A stretch of 64,000 nucleotides of DNA from Fredinandcohnia onubensis (GTDB lineage Bacteria; Bacillota; Bacilli; Bacillales; Bacillaceae_L), in contig NZ_JAPSKV010000008.1 of assembly GCF_031181385.1 (NCBI RefSeq), positions 115,235 to 179,234 of the forward strand, written 5' to 3'. The notes under the pieces were generated by a model. That model did no database searches, had not been told where the DNA came from, and saw nothing but the letters and a program-made list of their open reading frames with translations. The number at the start of each line of letters is the position of its first letter. The first letter of the stretch is position 1. This document shows positions 1-8,389 of this stretch, piece by piece. The translations under genes and the position numbers were made by a program.

Positions 1-168
1 TTTTTCTAAAACATGGCGGTGACTTTCCCCTCTTGCTTTTAATTCTGCAAGTTCTTCGTCTATACGAGAATTGACTAGTCCAGTATATAAAACAGAAAAC
101 AAAATGATTTCAAGAACTAAGATGAATGAGAAAAACAGTAGACCGAGTTTAAGCGATATTTTATTCAT
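1..168 (-). CDS. Sensor histidine kinase, N-terminal fragment (cut by window edge)
   Basis: Only the first 56 codons are present; the gene runs off the left edge. The start is the ATG at 168-166, behind AGGAGAAA. The product begins MNKISLKLGLL, followed by one hydrophobic membrane segment (about residues 5-32) and a charged helix rich in Glu, Arg and Lys, as expected for TM1 and the start of the sensor region of a membrane histidine kinase. No kinase motif lies inside the window, so the call rests on this topology and on the OmpR-type response regulator just upstream on the same strand. A small exported gene on the opposite strand separates the two. Moderately sure. Confidence 0.6.
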   Translation of the reverse strand, partial: MNKISLKLGLLFFSFILVLEIILFSVLYTGLVNSRIDEELAELKARGESHRHVLEK

Positions 169-275
169 TCATTTTCTCCTTATATTTTTAGCCTTCAATA
201 AAAACGTAAATAACTCATAAACATCATCCCACTTCGTTTAAAATCCAATTTTGCCCTTCACGAACTATTCATAAA

Positions 276-293
276 TTCTGCATAGATTCTGCA
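276..293 (+). promoter_or_regulatory. Direct-repeat box TTCTGCA-N4-TTCTGCA, putative response-regulator site
   Basis: Two exact TTCTGCA heptamers begin at 276 and 287, an 11-bp period (one helical turn) typical of OmpR/PhoP-class regulators. A plausible -10 (TATTCT, 305-310) starts 11 bp after the box, replacing a normal -35. The box lies between the divergent kinase gene and the small exported gene. Matching boxes lie at 1428-1444 and 4996-5012. Confidence 0.55.
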
Positions 294-341
294 ATGTTTA
301 GATGTATTCTAAAGCCATAAAAGATAAGGAGTTGGTAAGAT

Positions 342-596
342 ATGAAAAAATGGGCGATTAGCATTTTCACAGCTGCATTAGTAATCGGTACAGGTACTGC
401 TGTATTTGCACAAGGAGATGGTGAAGGTTTCCTTCCTTTTGAAAAGATGAAACCCTTCATGGAAAAAATGCACCCCGATTTTTCTGAACAGCAATTAAAA
501 GATATGTTTGATTCTTGCCATGGAGAAAACGGCTTGATGAAAAATACAAATTTTAATGAAATGTATAATCTAGATATGAAGAATAATAGCTTATAA
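342..596 (+). CDS. Small exported protein of unknown function
   Basis: An 84-residue product with a Sec signal peptide: MKKW, a hydrophobic core to about residue 20, and a likely signal-peptidase cut after VFAQ. The mature part is about 60 residues with Phe, Met, Pro and acidic residues (FEKMKPFMEKMHPDF), an amphipathic helix with EQQLKDMF, then a lone DSCHG Cys-His pair. Similar short exported proteins with an MHPDLS-like motif occur in bacilli, but I know no function. The gene is on the opposite strand to the kinase and regulator that flank it, and the repeat box at 276-293 lies directly in its promoter, so it is probably a target of that two-component system. Confidence 0.7.
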   Translation: MKKWAISIFTAALVIGTGTAVFAQGDGEGFLPFEKMKPFMEKMHPDFSEQQLKDMFDSCHGENGLMKNTNFNEMYNLDMKNNSL

Positions 597-671
597 CTAT
601 ACTCATCTTAAGAGAGCCTCCTAGACGCTGCTTTAGGGGGCAAAACAATTTTAGTTCATTAGATGTGCATC

Positions 672-1337
672 TCATTCCCATTTATACCCAATTCCCCAAA
701 CAGTTTTTAAATGATCTTCAATCGGAAAACCTGCTTTTCTAAATTTATCACGTATATTCCGAACATGTGAATCTACCGTTCGATCCTCCACATTCGCATC
801 ATACCCCCATACTGTTTCTAATAGTTTTTCACGACTAAAAACAATATTCTTGTTTTTCATTAACAGACCAACCATCTCGAATTCTTTTGGAGTTAGAATG
901 ATACTTTCTTCATTAAAGTACATTGCGTGATTATTGTCATCCCAAATCAACCCATACATTTCAACTTTTGGAGGTTGTTTCGTTCTTCTTAAAATAGCTT
1001 GAATGCGAGCAATTAATACATTTTCATCAAAAGGTTTGGTAATATAATCATCTGCTCCTATATTTAACCCTCTGACCATGTCCGTACTTGTATCTCTAGC
1101 TGTAAGCATGATAATAGGTACATTTGAAAATTTTCTGATCTCTGTCGCCGTCTCCCAACCGTTTAAATTGGGCATCATGATATCCAATAAGATTAAATCA
1201 ACATGGTTATTTTCTAAATACTTAATCCCCTCTTCGCCAGAATTCACTGCAATACATGTAAAGCCATGATGCTCTATATATAAGGTAAGTAATTGCAACA
1301 TTCGTAACTCATCATCTATTAATAAGATTTTCGGCAT
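672..1337 (-). CDS. OmpR/PhoB-family response regulator
   Basis: 221 residues, the usual length of the family. Residues 1-115 form the receiver domain with the acidic pocket D8/D9, phospho-acceptor D52 (in LLDIMMP), T82 (MLTARD) and K104 (TKPF). Residues 125-221 form a winged-helix DNA-binding domain ending VWGIGYKWE, the typical C-terminus. The start ATG follows AAAGGAAG. Its partner kinase is probably the fragment at 1-168 on the same strand. A TCTGCA direct-repeat box lies about 90 bp upstream, which suggests autoregulation. The signal is unknown; His/Met-rich envelope proteins nearby hint at a metal. Confidence 0.95.
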   Translation of the reverse strand: MPKILLIDDELRMLQLLTLYIEHHGFTCIAVNSGEEGIKYLENNHVDLILLDIMMPNLNGWETATEIRKFSNVPIIMLTARDTSTDMVRGLNIGADDYITKPFDENVLIARIQAILRRTKQPPKVEMYGLIWDDNNHAMYFNEESIILTPKEFEMVGLLMKNKNIVFSREKLLETVWGYDANVEDRTVDSHVRNIRDKFRKAGFPIEDHLKTVWGIGYKWE

Positions 1338-1427
1338 TTAAATCGCTTCCTTTGTTAATTGCATAATTAAAGTTCCATTCTTAACAAATATTGTCCACAC
1401 CTCTTTATTTAGTTTAAAATATATTTT

Positions 1428-1444
1428 TGCAGAAAGTATGCAGA
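1428..1444 (-). promoter_or_regulatory. Direct-repeat box TCTGCA-N5-TCTGCA upstream of the response regulator
   Basis: On the minus strand two TCTGCA hexamers lie 11 bp apart (plus-strand TGCAGA at 1428 and 1439). A -10-like TAAACT starts 11 bp after the box, the same spacing as at 276-293. The position fits autoregulation of the OmpR-type gene. Confidence 0.55.
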
Positions 1445-1466
1445 GCAAAAGATTGAAATCAATGAC

Positions 1467-1515
1467 AAAAGGACTGTCCTTATATTCACTTTTCAATGAA
1501 TTGGACAGTCCCTTT
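1467..1515 (-). terminator. Stem-loop terminator after the 129-aa gene
   Basis: Plus-strand arms AAAGGACTGTCC (about 1468-1479) and GGACAGTCCCTTT (1503-1515) pair around a 23-nt loop. It lies directly downstream of the gene ending at 1560. Confidence 0.5.
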
Positions 1516-1559
1516 ATTGTAAATTAAAAGCAAAATTAACAAAACAATTATTAAGGCCC

Positions 1560-1949
1560 TTAACTAAAGTAACTCACGAAAGCGATCATTAGAGCGCTAA
1601 AAGATCCTCCAATCAAAAAGAAACCAGAAAAGGCATTTATCGTCTCTTTCCTCTGTAATCTTTTATATTCCTTATAAGTTATTTCCTGTTTTGCAAACTT
1701 CACCCCATTGGAATTAGGTTCTACATAATAAACGGTGCCGTCATTGTCTTGTAGAATTACCGTTTTTATAAAACCTAATTCGTTCCCATCTTTCTGGTTA
1801 TAATTAATTTCCGAACGATTAACACCTACAAATTTATAGAGTGAATGCTCCCGTATCTTTTCACAAAATTCATTAGCTTGTAATTCAACAAAGTTATTTG
1901 ATACACACACATGAATCACCCCGCTTAACAATTTCTCACTAAAACGCAC
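1560..1949 (-). CDS. Hypothetical membrane-anchored protein
   Basis: About 129 residues from a GTG start that lacks a clear ribosome binding site, so the true start may be further in. The N-terminal part is soluble and mixed (Cys at about 15 and 28, a segment TVILQDNDGTVYYVEPNSNG that looks like a small beta domain), then a basic stretch YKEYKRLQRKE, and one transmembrane helix at the C-terminus (about residues 105-128). I do not recognise the family. It is isolated between the response regulator and the divergent YVTN lipoprotein gene, with its own terminator. Confidence 0.55.
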   Translation of the reverse strand: MRFSEKLLSGVIHVCVSNNFVELQANEFCEKIREHSLYKFVGVNRSEINYNQKDGNELGFIKTVILQDNDGTVYYVEPNSNGVKFAKQEITYKEYKRLQRKETINAFSGFFLIGGSFSALMIAFVSYFS

Positions 1950-2213
1950 CTTATAAAGCTCTATTTAATCTATTATATTACTCTACATTCGTTAATGATA
2001 CTACCTTTATTTAATCATCGAGAGTGACTGTTTTAAATGCACTCATCTTGATAATAACTGAAAAGGATAAGTCAAAAATTTGCAGAATTTGTGGATTTTC
2101 ACATAACTGTTCTGTTTATTCATCCTTTTTATAAAAAGTGAAATACATCACATCTTCCAATTATTAATTCCTCTTAAGATGATTGCGTTAAATCTATTCT
2201 AGGAGGCTTTAAA

Positions 2214-3374
2214 ATGAAAAAACATGTAGTTTATTTATTAACAACTATATTTCTATTAAGCATAGTCCTTGTGGGGTGTGGTGCTAAACAGGAGAGTACT
2301 GAACAAAATCAAAAACCTTCGTCCGCGAACACCGAGGTAAGCAAGGAAAACACAACATTTATATTCACAGCTAATGAGGGGGGAAGCATATCAAAAATTG
2401 ATTCATCTACAAATGAAGTCGTAGATACCATTAAGGTGGATGGAGCCGTCCATAATGTTCAAGCTTCACCTAATGGCAAAGTACTTGGCGCAACAGTAGT
2501 ACCCGGTATGGGTCACGAAGAGGATTCCGATAATACCTCCGAAGACCATACTAGTCATGGTACAAATGACCAATCTGATGAGCATTCTAGTCATGAATCA
2601 AACAACGACCATTCAAATATGGATTCAATGGATATGAGGGGTTTTGCAATGTTCTATAACATTGAATCAGGTGAATTACTTAAACAGGTCCAAGTTGGGA
2701 ACCACCCTGCACATATCGTCTTTACTTCAGATGGTAAATCGGCGCTTGTGACAAATAATCAGGATAATAATGTCTCAGTCATTGATACAAAAAACTTTGA
2801 AATAACAAATACAATCCAAACCGGTAAAGGTGCGCACGGATTTAGAATTTCTTCTGATGATCAGTTTGCTTATATTGCGAATATGGGCGAGAACACAGTT
2901 AGTGTAGTGAATTTACAAACGTTTAAAGAGGATAAAAAAATCGAGGTCGGCCAGGCACCTGTTACAACAGGCATTACATCTGATGGCAAGACATTAGTAA
3001 CTTCCCTAAATGCTGAAAACAAAGTAGCAATCGTTGATGTAGAAACAGGTGAAATCGAAAAAGTCGATGTGGGGAATGGACCTGCGCAGGTATATATTCA
3101 AGCAGACAATCAATATGTGTTTGTTGCAAATCAGGGAACAGAAGACACCCCTTCCGATTCAGTGACCAAAATTGACCTAACAAATAATAAAATAGTAGCT
3201 ACAATCAAAACAGGAAAAGGCTCTCATGGAGTTGTTACAAGTTCAGATAACAAGATTGTTTACGTTACAAATATGTTTGATCATACGGTAAGTGTTATAG
3301 ATAATGAGAAAAACGAAGTTATCGCAACAGTTGACGTTGATAAAACTCCAAACGGAATTAGTGTTATGCCGTAA
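2214..3374 (+). CDS. YVTN-type beta-propeller lipoprotein with His-rich insert
   Basis: 386 residues behind a perfect AGGAGG. A lipobox (LVGC, Cys about 22) anchors it outside the membrane. From about residue 46 it carries repeated propeller blades of the YVTN/NHL kind (VYVTNMFDHTVSVIDNEKNEV, VTNNQDNNVSVIDT, IANMGENTVSVVN). Residues about 100-142 interrupt the first blades with an acidic, His- and Met-rich insert (HEEDSDN, HTSH, DHSNMDSMDM), plausible for binding copper or zinc. The DUF1541 lipoprotein downstream has a similar tract. Family members are surface proteins of mostly unknown function; I infer metal-related envelope function from composition only. Confidence 0.85.
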   Translation: MKKHVVYLLTTIFLLSIVLVGCGAKQESTEQNQKPSSANTEVSKENTTFIFTANEGGSISKIDSSTNEVVDTIKVDGAVHNVQASPNGKVLGATVVPGMGHEEDSDNTSEDHTSHGTNDQSDEHSSHESNNDHSNMDSMDMRGFAMFYNIESGELLKQVQVGNHPAHIVFTSDGKSALVTNNQDNNVSVIDTKNFEITNTIQTGKGAHGFRISSDDQFAYIANMGENTVSVVNLQTFKEDKKIEVGQAPVTTGITSDGKTLVTSLNAENKVAIVDVETGEIEKVDVGNGPAQVYIQADNQYVFVANQGTEDTPSDSVTKIDLTNNKIVATIKTGKGSHGVVTSSDNKIVYVTNMFDHTVSVIDNEKNEVIATVDVDKTPNGISVMP

Positions 3375-3433
3375 GAAAACATATCGATCTTGGGGGATTA
3401 CTTTGTTTACGCGCGATATATTCCGTCATATAT
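3375..3433. other. Short spacer before the repeat array
   Basis: Sequence between the lipoprotein stop and the first 52-bp unit. It holds no gene and no clear terminator. Confidence 0.5.
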
Positions 3434-4213
3434 GATGAAGGACTTTACGGACGAGTTCCTGACGCGTCCGGGACTTCATCCACCTGATGAAGGACTTTAC
3501 AGGCTCGGGCTCCACTCATTCGAGACTTCATCCACCCGATGAAGGACTTTACTAGCTCGGGCTCTCCTCGTTCGGGACTTCATACAACCGATGAAGGACT
3601 TTACGAGCTCGGGCTCCGCTCGTTCGAGACTTCATCCACCCAATGAAGGACTTTACTAGCTCGGGCTCTCCTCGTTCGGGACTTCATACAACCGATGAAG
3701 GACTATACGGCCTCGGGCTCCGCTCGTTCGAGACTTCATCCACCCAATGAAGGACTTTACTAGCTCGGGCTCTCCTCGTTCGGGACTTCATACAACCGAT
3801 GAAGGACTATACGGCCTCGGGCTCCGCTCGTTCGAGACTTCATCCACCCGATGAAGGACTTTACTAGCTCGGGCTCTCCTCGTTCGGGACTTCATCCACC
3901 CAATGAAGGACTTTACTAGCTCGGACTCTCCTCGTTCGGGACTTCATCCAACCGATGAAGGACTTTACGAGCTCGGGCTCCGCTCGTTCGGGACTTCATC
4001 CAACCGATGAAGGACTTTACTAGCTCGGGCTCTCCTCGTTCGGGACTTCATCCAACCGATGAAGGACTTTACGAGCTCGGGCTCTCCTCGTTCGGGACTT
4101 CATCCACCCGATGAAGGACTTTACGAGCTCGGGCTCCGCTCGTTCGAGACTTCATCCACCCGATGAAGGACTTTACGAGCTCGGGCTCTCCTCGTTCGGG
4201 ACTTCATCCACGA
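3434..4213 (+). repeat. 52-bp tandem repeat array, 15 copies
   Basis: Units begin at 3434 and recur every 52 bp without indels up to 4162 (15 copies). Each starts GATGAAGGACTTTAC, continues with a GAGCTCGGGCTC-like core and ends near GGGACTTCATCC, so the ends (GATGAAG...CTTCATC) are inverted and each unit can fold into a hairpin. Several units are near identical; others differ by point changes (CTCCGCTCG versus CTCTCCTCG). There are no unique spacers, which excludes CRISPR. No long open frame runs through it. A related array in opposite orientation lies at 63440-63901. Confidence 0.95.
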
Positions 4214-4261
4214 ATTGATAAATAGACGATCTCTAAATATGCTGAAGACCTCTTTTTTTCT

Positions 4262-4294
4262 GCAAAAAAGAGATTGGTTCATCACCAATCTCTT
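4262..4294 (-). terminator. Rho-independent terminator of the DUF1541 lipoprotein gene
   Basis: A perfect 10-bp stem (AAGAGATTGG / CCAATCTCTT, 4268-4294) with a 7-nt loop is followed on the minus strand by a T-run (plus-strand A-run 4264-4269). Confidence 0.85.
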
Positions 4295-4320
4295 AAATAT
4301 GAACTAAATTTTAATGTACA

Positions 4321-4944
4321 TTATTCAACTGGTGTAAGTTCATCTTCGGTTACCCACATATGATTTGTTATCTTTTCTCCTGTTTTTGTGTCGGTGAAAT
4401 CCACCATATAAACAGTTGTTTGTTCGGCTGTATCAATTGTTGCCTTAGCGCCTTTCATACCTTCCATATGGTCTGCGGTTAACACAACTTCATCACCTGG
4501 TTTATACGGTTCTTCACCTGCATTTTCAATTTCTTCATGAACCACCCATTTATGATTTTCTACTGGTTCGCCACCATTTGTTGGAGTATATGTAACCGAA
4601 TAGACTGTTGTGTTAAAGGCGCCTGAAACTTTTGCTTCTGCACCATTCATCCCTGGCATATGATCTGCATGCATGATCACTTTACTACCAACTGGATAGG
4701 TAGGATTTTCTGCCTCCGCTATACCTTCTGGAACTTCACCAGATCCTGAGTGATTCATGTCTGAATGATCCATTTCTCCATTAGATTCAGATTCTTCTTC
4801 TCCCATATCCATATTTTCATGAGTGTCAGATTCTGTATCTGCATTTTCATTTGGTGTGGTTTCTTCATTACCTGCACATGCTGCTAATAGAAAAACCAAC
4901 AATAATAAAGCTAATCCAAACAATCTTTTTTTATTTTTCATCAT
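4321..4944 (-). CDS. ydhK: DUF1541 (YdhK-like) lipoprotein
   Basis: About 207 residues. The ATG at 4944 or 4941 is best spaced from GAAAGGA. A lipobox (LLAAC, Cys about 23) is followed by an acidic linker rich in His and Met (HENMDMGEEE, MDHSDMNHSG), then two tandem DUF1541 repeats (about 75-140 and 141-207), each with an ADHM.GM.GA motif, a TTVY.V strand and an NH.WV end. B. subtilis YdhK has this architecture; its function is not settled. The linker suggests metal binding at the cell surface. A copy of the TCTGCA-type direct repeat sits in its promoter, tying it to the nearby two-component system. Confidence 0.9.
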   Translation of the reverse strand: MMKNKKRLFGLALLLLVFLLAACAGNEETTPNENADTESDTHENMDMGEEESESNGEMDHSDMNHSGSGEVPEGIAEAENPTYPVGSKVIMHADHMPGMNGAEAKVSGAFNTTVYSVTYTPTNGGEPVENHKWVVHEEIENAGEEPYKPGDEVVLTADHMEGMKGAKATIDTAEQTTVYMVDFTDTKTGEKITNHMWVTEDELTPVE

Positions 4945-4995
4945 TACCATCCTTTCAAACTTATTTAACGTCCATATTAAAATATCAATAAATTG

Positions 4996-5012
4996 TGCAG
5001 ATTCTATGCAAT
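4996..5012 (-). promoter_or_regulatory. Direct-repeat box upstream of the DUF1541 gene
   Basis: On the minus strand ATTGCA and TCTGCA lie with an 11-bp period, and TATTTT starts 11 bp after the box. The layout matches the boxes at 276-293 and 1428-1444, though one half-site is degenerate. Confidence 0.5.
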
Positions 5013-5060
5013 CATCATAGGACTAATTTAGTATTTTTATACTAAATTCCACAAAAGAAA

Positions 5061-5082
5061 AAAAGACCCATCCAGGTCTTTT
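5061..5082 (-). terminator. Terminator of cstR
   Basis: A short stem AAAAGACC / GGTCTTTT overlaps the cstR stop codon and is followed on the minus strand by a T-run. It ends the persulfide operon. Confidence 0.75.
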
Positions 5083-5341
5083 ATCTACTTCTAACAAGCA
5101 GTTCTACTGCTTCTTTAACTAATTCCTCTGTATTTTCTCCTTTTTCATCTGCATTTCGTACACATGAAACGAGGTTTGAACTTACAATTACACCGATTGT
5201 GCGATCGATAGCAGTCCTAGATGCAGACAACTGAGTTATTACATCCTTACAATCTTTATTTTCTTCCATCATACGTAAAATGCCGCGTAATTGTCCTTCG
5301 ATACGTTTAATTCGATTTTTTACCTTTTCATCATATTCCAT
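5081..5341 (-). CDS. cstR: CstR-type persulfide-sensing repressor (CsoR family)
   Basis: 86 residues, all-helical CsoR-family fold (RIKRIEGQLRGI opening). It keeps C31 and C60, the pair that forms the sulfur-bridged link in CstR. The position that holds the copper-ligand His in CsoR is Asn56 here (NLVSC), so it should sense reactive sulfur species, not Cu(I). The start follows GAGAGGGGGT. It is the last gene of a rhodanese/TusA/TauE operon, the standard CstR context, and the cluster holds repeated TACCC-N4-GGGTA sites that look like its operators. This gives an autoregulatory loop. Direct DNA binding is inferred. Confidence 0.9.
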   Translation of the reverse strand: MEYDEKVKNRIKRIEGQLRGILRMMEENKDCKDVITQLSASRTAIDRTIGVIVSSNLVSCVRNADEKGENTEELVKEAVELLVRSR

Positions 5342-5376
5342 GAAAAGACCCCCTCTCTTCCAGATTTAATGTAACG

Positions 5377-5742
5377 TTATGTGACCGCATATTTACAGCA
5401 AAATTTACGAGAATCGATTATTGAATATCCACTTACTAAAAATCCTTTACGTCTTAGTATTCGTATAGCAACATTTTTCTCAAGTCTTGTTGATGCCACG
5501 ACATGAACCTTTTTATCAGGTATTTCATAACAATACCTTGCCAAATAGGCGACAGGAATATTAATAGAATTCTCAATTACATCTTTGTATGAGATATTAT
5601 AGTCTCTTACATCTATAACCTCAATATTTGTTAAATCAACTTTTAACACATCTTCACAGTGTAATCCGATTATAGGAAAGTACCTTTTGTATAGTTCCCA
5701 TACTATAAATAGTAGCAAAAGACTAAATAAAATCAAAGGCAT
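5377..5742 (-). CDS. Membrane-anchored degenerate rhodanese-like protein
   Basis: 121 residues. One N-terminal membrane helix (residues 2-20) is followed by a rhodanese-like domain recognisable from EVIDVRDYN and INIPVAYL. The active-site loop, usually CRSG.RS, reads VVASTRLEKN, so the catalytic Cys is absent. Two adjacent Cys occur instead near the C-terminus (KFCCKY). It probably acts as a non-catalytic partner or sulfur-binding scaffold at the membrane; this is inference. It sits between the TauE transporter and cstR with an AGGAGG site, inside the persulfide operon. Confidence 0.75.
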   Translation of the reverse strand: MPLILFSLLLLFIVWELYKRYFPIIGLHCEDVLKVDLTNIEVIDVRDYNISYKDVIENSINIPVAYLARYCYEIPDKKVHVVASTRLEKNVAIRILRRKGFLVSGYSIIDSRKFCCKYAVT

Positions 5743-5773
5743 ACAAACCTCCTTCCTAAAAAAATTGGAATCA

Positions 5774-6550
5774 CTACAAAATATCCATCCAAATCTTCAC
5801 TGCAGTTGCAGCGATTAAGATAGCCAGGATAATCTGTAAAACCTTCGTGTTCATCTTCTTTCCTGCGTTTGCACCTAGTGGTGAAGCAATTAAGCTTGCT
5901 ACAATCATAATAATGGCTGGGACATATTCAATTTGTCCTGTTGTGATTTTTCCTACAGTAGAACCAATTGATGAAATAAATGTAATCGCAAGTGAAGAGG
6001 CGATTGTCATTCTGGTTGGAATTTTTAAGACAACGAGCATGATCGGTACAAGTAAAAATGCGCCGGCCGCTCCAACTATTCCAGCACCTAGCCCTACGAT
6101 AAGGGCAAGTATAGCCGCTAGCCATTTATTAAACGTCACTTGGTCAAACGGAACATCGTCAACATTCTTTTTCGGAATGAACATCATGATAGCAGCAATT
6201 AACGCTAATACACCATAGACAACGTTTATACCGCCTTCTGACATAAATTTGGACCCAAATCCCCCAACAAAACTACCGACTAAAATACTAATCCCCATAT
6301 AGAAAATAAGTGTTTTATTTAAATAACCGCCCTTTCGGTATGCCCAGACACCACCGATGGTCGCAAAAAACACTTGAACAGCACTGATACCTGACACCTC
6401 ATGGGCACTGAAAGCTGCTAAACCAAATAAAGGTGGAATATATAATAGCATTGGATATTTAATGATAGATCCGCCGATGCCCAACATACCTGAGATATAT
6501 GAACCAATAAAACCAATTAAAAAGATTGTAATAATAAATGCAACATCCAT
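5774..6550 (-). CDS. TauE/SafE-family sulfur-compound transporter (YrkJ-like)
   Basis: 258 residues, almost entirely hydrophobic with about eight membrane helices and the typical duplicated glycine-rich motifs ([17 protein letters not shown] near the N-terminus and [17 protein letters not shown] in the second half). The family moves sulfur-containing anions such as sulfite, thiosulfate or sulfoacetate. TauE proteins accompany cst and yrk operons; the direction of transport there is not firmly known. A stem-loop at 6574-6596 separates it from the upstream dioxygenase gene and may lower its expression. Confidence 0.9.
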   Translation of the reverse strand: MDVAFIITIFLIGFIGSYISGMLGIGGSIIKYPMLLYIPPLFGLAAFSAHEVSGISAVQVFFATIGGVWAYRKGGYLNKTLIFYMGISILVGSFVGGFGSKFMSEGGINVVYGVLALIAAIMMFIPKKNVDDVPFDQVTFNKWLAAILALIVGLGAGIVGAAGAFLLVPIMLVVLKIPTRMTIASSLAITFISSIGSTVGKITTGQIEYVPAIIMIVASLIASPLGANAGKKMNTKVLQIILAILIAATAVKIWMDIL

Positions 6551-6573
6551 CGTATTACCCCTCTCTATAGAAA

Positions 6574-6596
6574 AGGGAACCCAATAATGGTTCCCT
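6574..6596 (-). terminator. Intercistronic stem-loop before tauE
   Basis: Arms AGGGAACC / GGTTCCCT close on a 7-nt loop and are followed on the minus strand by TTTTCT. It probably acts as a partial terminator inside the operon. Confidence 0.65.
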
Positions 6597-6607
6597 AGTA
6601 ATATTCA

Positions 6608-7735
6608 TTAACGTACCGCACAACGGTTTGGCCCGATTTCCATTTCACGTTGTTTTTCTTCGTCAGGAGAAATTTTCCCCATGTTTGTTTCACGGATTTC
6701 TTGATATGCATTTGGTTGTGGTGGTAGGTTTTCTGTTACGATTCTTCTAAACTCTGCTTCATTTGTAATATTTAAACCGTGGTTTTTCGCAAAAAGGGTT
6801 CCAAGTTTTTCAGATACACTTCCATCTTCATTTAATTCGTCAATAATCATGAAGTGAGCAGGTAAAACCACCAGTTCATCAGATAATTCTCTATAACGGT
6901 TATAAAGCGTTTCTCTTAAATCTCCTACCCAATCTTGTGCTAAACCAGCAAGGTCTGGTCGACCGATTGAATCGATGAATAGAATATCACCAGAAAGTAA
7001 GAACTTCTCATCCACAACGAAAGAAGTAGAACCAATTGTGTGACCTGGAGAATACAATGCATGAATATTAATTGTCGTATTACCAATTGTCACATCTTGA
7101 CCGCCTTCTAGAGCTGCATATTCAAACGTAACTTCTGTAGCATCTTTTGGTGGTAACCAGTAAGTTGCATGTGTAGCTTCTGCGATTTTTCGTCCTCCAG
7201 AAATATGGTCAGCATGTAAGTGAGTATCAAATACATGTGTGATTTTTGCAGCCTTGCTTTCAGCAAAATCAAGGAAGATATCAGTCATACGAGTTGCATC
7301 GATAATCGCTGCTTCACCGTTTGATACAACCATGTAAGATAGACAGCCTTTCCCGATACGAACGAATTGATAGATTTCGCCACCATCTTTTAAGTCGCCC
7401 ACTTTAACTGGCTCTAAATGCTCACTCCAAGCCTTCATTCCACCTTTAAGGTAAGAAACTGTAAGTCCAGCTTCAGAAAGCATATCAGCTACCATGACCG
7501 ATGAACCTTCTTTAGCACAAACCACTAAGATATCCTTATCTTTCGGCAACTTTTCAAGGATTTCCTCAACTCCGTCTAATAATTCAAAGTACGGAATGTT
7601 TAAATAGTCGAAGTTCTCACCTTCGATTTTCCAATCGTTAAAATCATTTTCATTACGAACGTCTAAGATAAATAACGTTTCTTTATCAAACACTTTTTTC
7701 GTAACATCTTTTGCCGTCATTACGTTCACAGCCAT
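6608..7735 (-). CDS. Rhodanese-metallo-beta-lactamase persulfide dioxygenase (YrkH-like)
   Basis: 375 residues. An N-terminal rhodanese domain (about 1-110, [10 protein letters not shown], active-loop Cys in VVCAKEGSS) precedes an ETHE1/CstB-type MBL domain. Iron-ligand motifs are visible: [23 protein letters not shown] and PAHF. The expected reaction is oxidation of a thiol persulfide to sulfite, with the rhodanese handling the sulfane sulfur. The domain order differs from S. aureus CstB (MBL first) and resembles B. subtilis YrkH. It is in the operon with the TusA-rhodanese gene. A sequence resembling the CstR operators overlaps its ribosome binding region (7744-7757). Confidence 0.92.
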   Translation of the reverse strand: MAVNVMTAKDVTKKVFDKETLFILDVRNENDFNDWKIEGENFDYLNIPYFELLDGVEEILEKLPKDKDILVVCAKEGSSVMVADMLSEAGLTVSYLKGGMKAWSEHLEPVKVGDLKDGGEIYQFVRIGKGCLSYMVVSNGEAAIIDATRMTDIFLDFAESKAAKITHVFDTHLHADHISGGRKIAEATHATYWLPPKDATEVTFEYAALEGGQDVTIGNTTINIHALYSPGHTIGSTSFVVDEKFLLSGDILFIDSIGRPDLAGLAQDWVGDLRETLYNRYRELSDELVVLPAHFMIIDELNEDGSVSEKLGTLFAKNHGLNITNEAEFRRIVTENLPPQPNAYQEIRETNMGKISPDEEKQREMEIGPNRCAVR

Positions 7736-7743
7736 TCGCCAAT

Positions 7744-7757
7744 TACCCCCTAAGGTA
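7744..7757. promoter_or_regulatory. Possible CstR operator overlapping a ribosome binding site
   Basis: TACCCCCTAAGGTA differs at one base from the promoter-embedded site at 9518-9531. It also contains the AGGGGGT ribosome binding sequence of the dioxygenase gene, so the resemblance could be partly chance. Confidence 0.35.
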
Positions 7758-7784
7758 TATTTTTGTTTAAAAAATTTATAACTT

Positions 7785-8360
7785 TTATTTTGTAATATTT
7801 GTTGTGTTACCTGCCCAATTGCTCATTCCAGGAACGACATTCTTTACGTTCATAAATCCATTTTCAGTTAATTTTTGAGATGCTAAGTCACTTCGACTAC
7901 CAGTACGGCAAATTACATAAATCTCTTTCTCTTTATCTATTTCATCAAATCTATCTTCTAATTCTCCTAATGGAATGGAGATGGCTTCCGGAATATGATT
8001 AAATGCAAATTCAGCAGTTTCACGAACATCAAGAACAAGAATTTCCTTTCCAGAAGAAATAGTTGCCTCTAGATCTTCATTTGATACTACATCAGGATGT
8101 TTCTTTTCTACAACTTCATCCCCGCTAGCTTTACGTATATAATGTCTAAGTACATCGCCCTCTTCAAGAGTACCAAGGTATTGATGTCCCGTACTCTCAG
8201 CCCATGCTTTAAGATCTGCTATTGAACCCTTATCAGTTGCTTGGACCTCTAGGACCTGACCGCCCTCTAGATTATTCATTGCTTTTTTCGTTTTCACGAT
8301 TGGCATTGGGCATGCTAAGCCTTTTGCATCTAATACAGAATCTGTTTTTAATGATTCCAT
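7785..8360 (-). CDS. TusA-rhodanese fusion sulfurtransferase (YrkF-like)
   Basis: 191 residues. Residues 1-75 are a TusA domain with the sulfur-carrier Cys in [15 protein letters not shown]. Residues about 90-190 are a rhodanese domain with active loop ICRTGSRS. The fusion lets a persulfide pass between two carrier cysteines in one chain. B. subtilis YrkF has the same layout. It lies between the single-domain rhodanese gene and the dioxygenase gene. Its upstream gap of about 105 bp holds a long palindrome and a possible CstR site, so it may have an internal promoter, though I see no good -35/-10 pair. Confidence 0.93.
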   Translation of the reverse strand: MESLKTDSVLDAKGLACPMPIVKTKKAMNNLEGGQVLEVQATDKGSIADLKAWAESTGHQYLGTLEEGDVLRHYIRKASGDEVVEKKHPDVVSNEDLEATISSGKEILVLDVRETAEFAFNHIPEAISIPLGELEDRFDEIDKEKEIYVICRTGSRSDLASQKLTENGFMNVKNVVPGMSNWAGNTTNITK

Positions 8361-8389
8361 CTATATTCCTCCCAAATATTCGTCAAGTA

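Noticed and set aside
2081..2097. Fourth TCTGCA box before the YVTN lipoprotein gene
   Set aside because: Only one half-site matches well, and its orientation points away from the gene.
3434..4213. CRISPR-like regular repeats
   Set aside because: Units abut directly with no unique spacers, and no cas genes are nearby; it is a tandem array.
5081..5341. Copper-sensing CsoR
   Set aside because: The ligand His of CsoR is Asn56 here and the genes around it handle persulfide, so CstR fits better.
5847..6218. 123-codon plus-strand frame inside the TauE gene
   Set aside because: Antisense to a clear transporter; composition mirrors the opposite strand.
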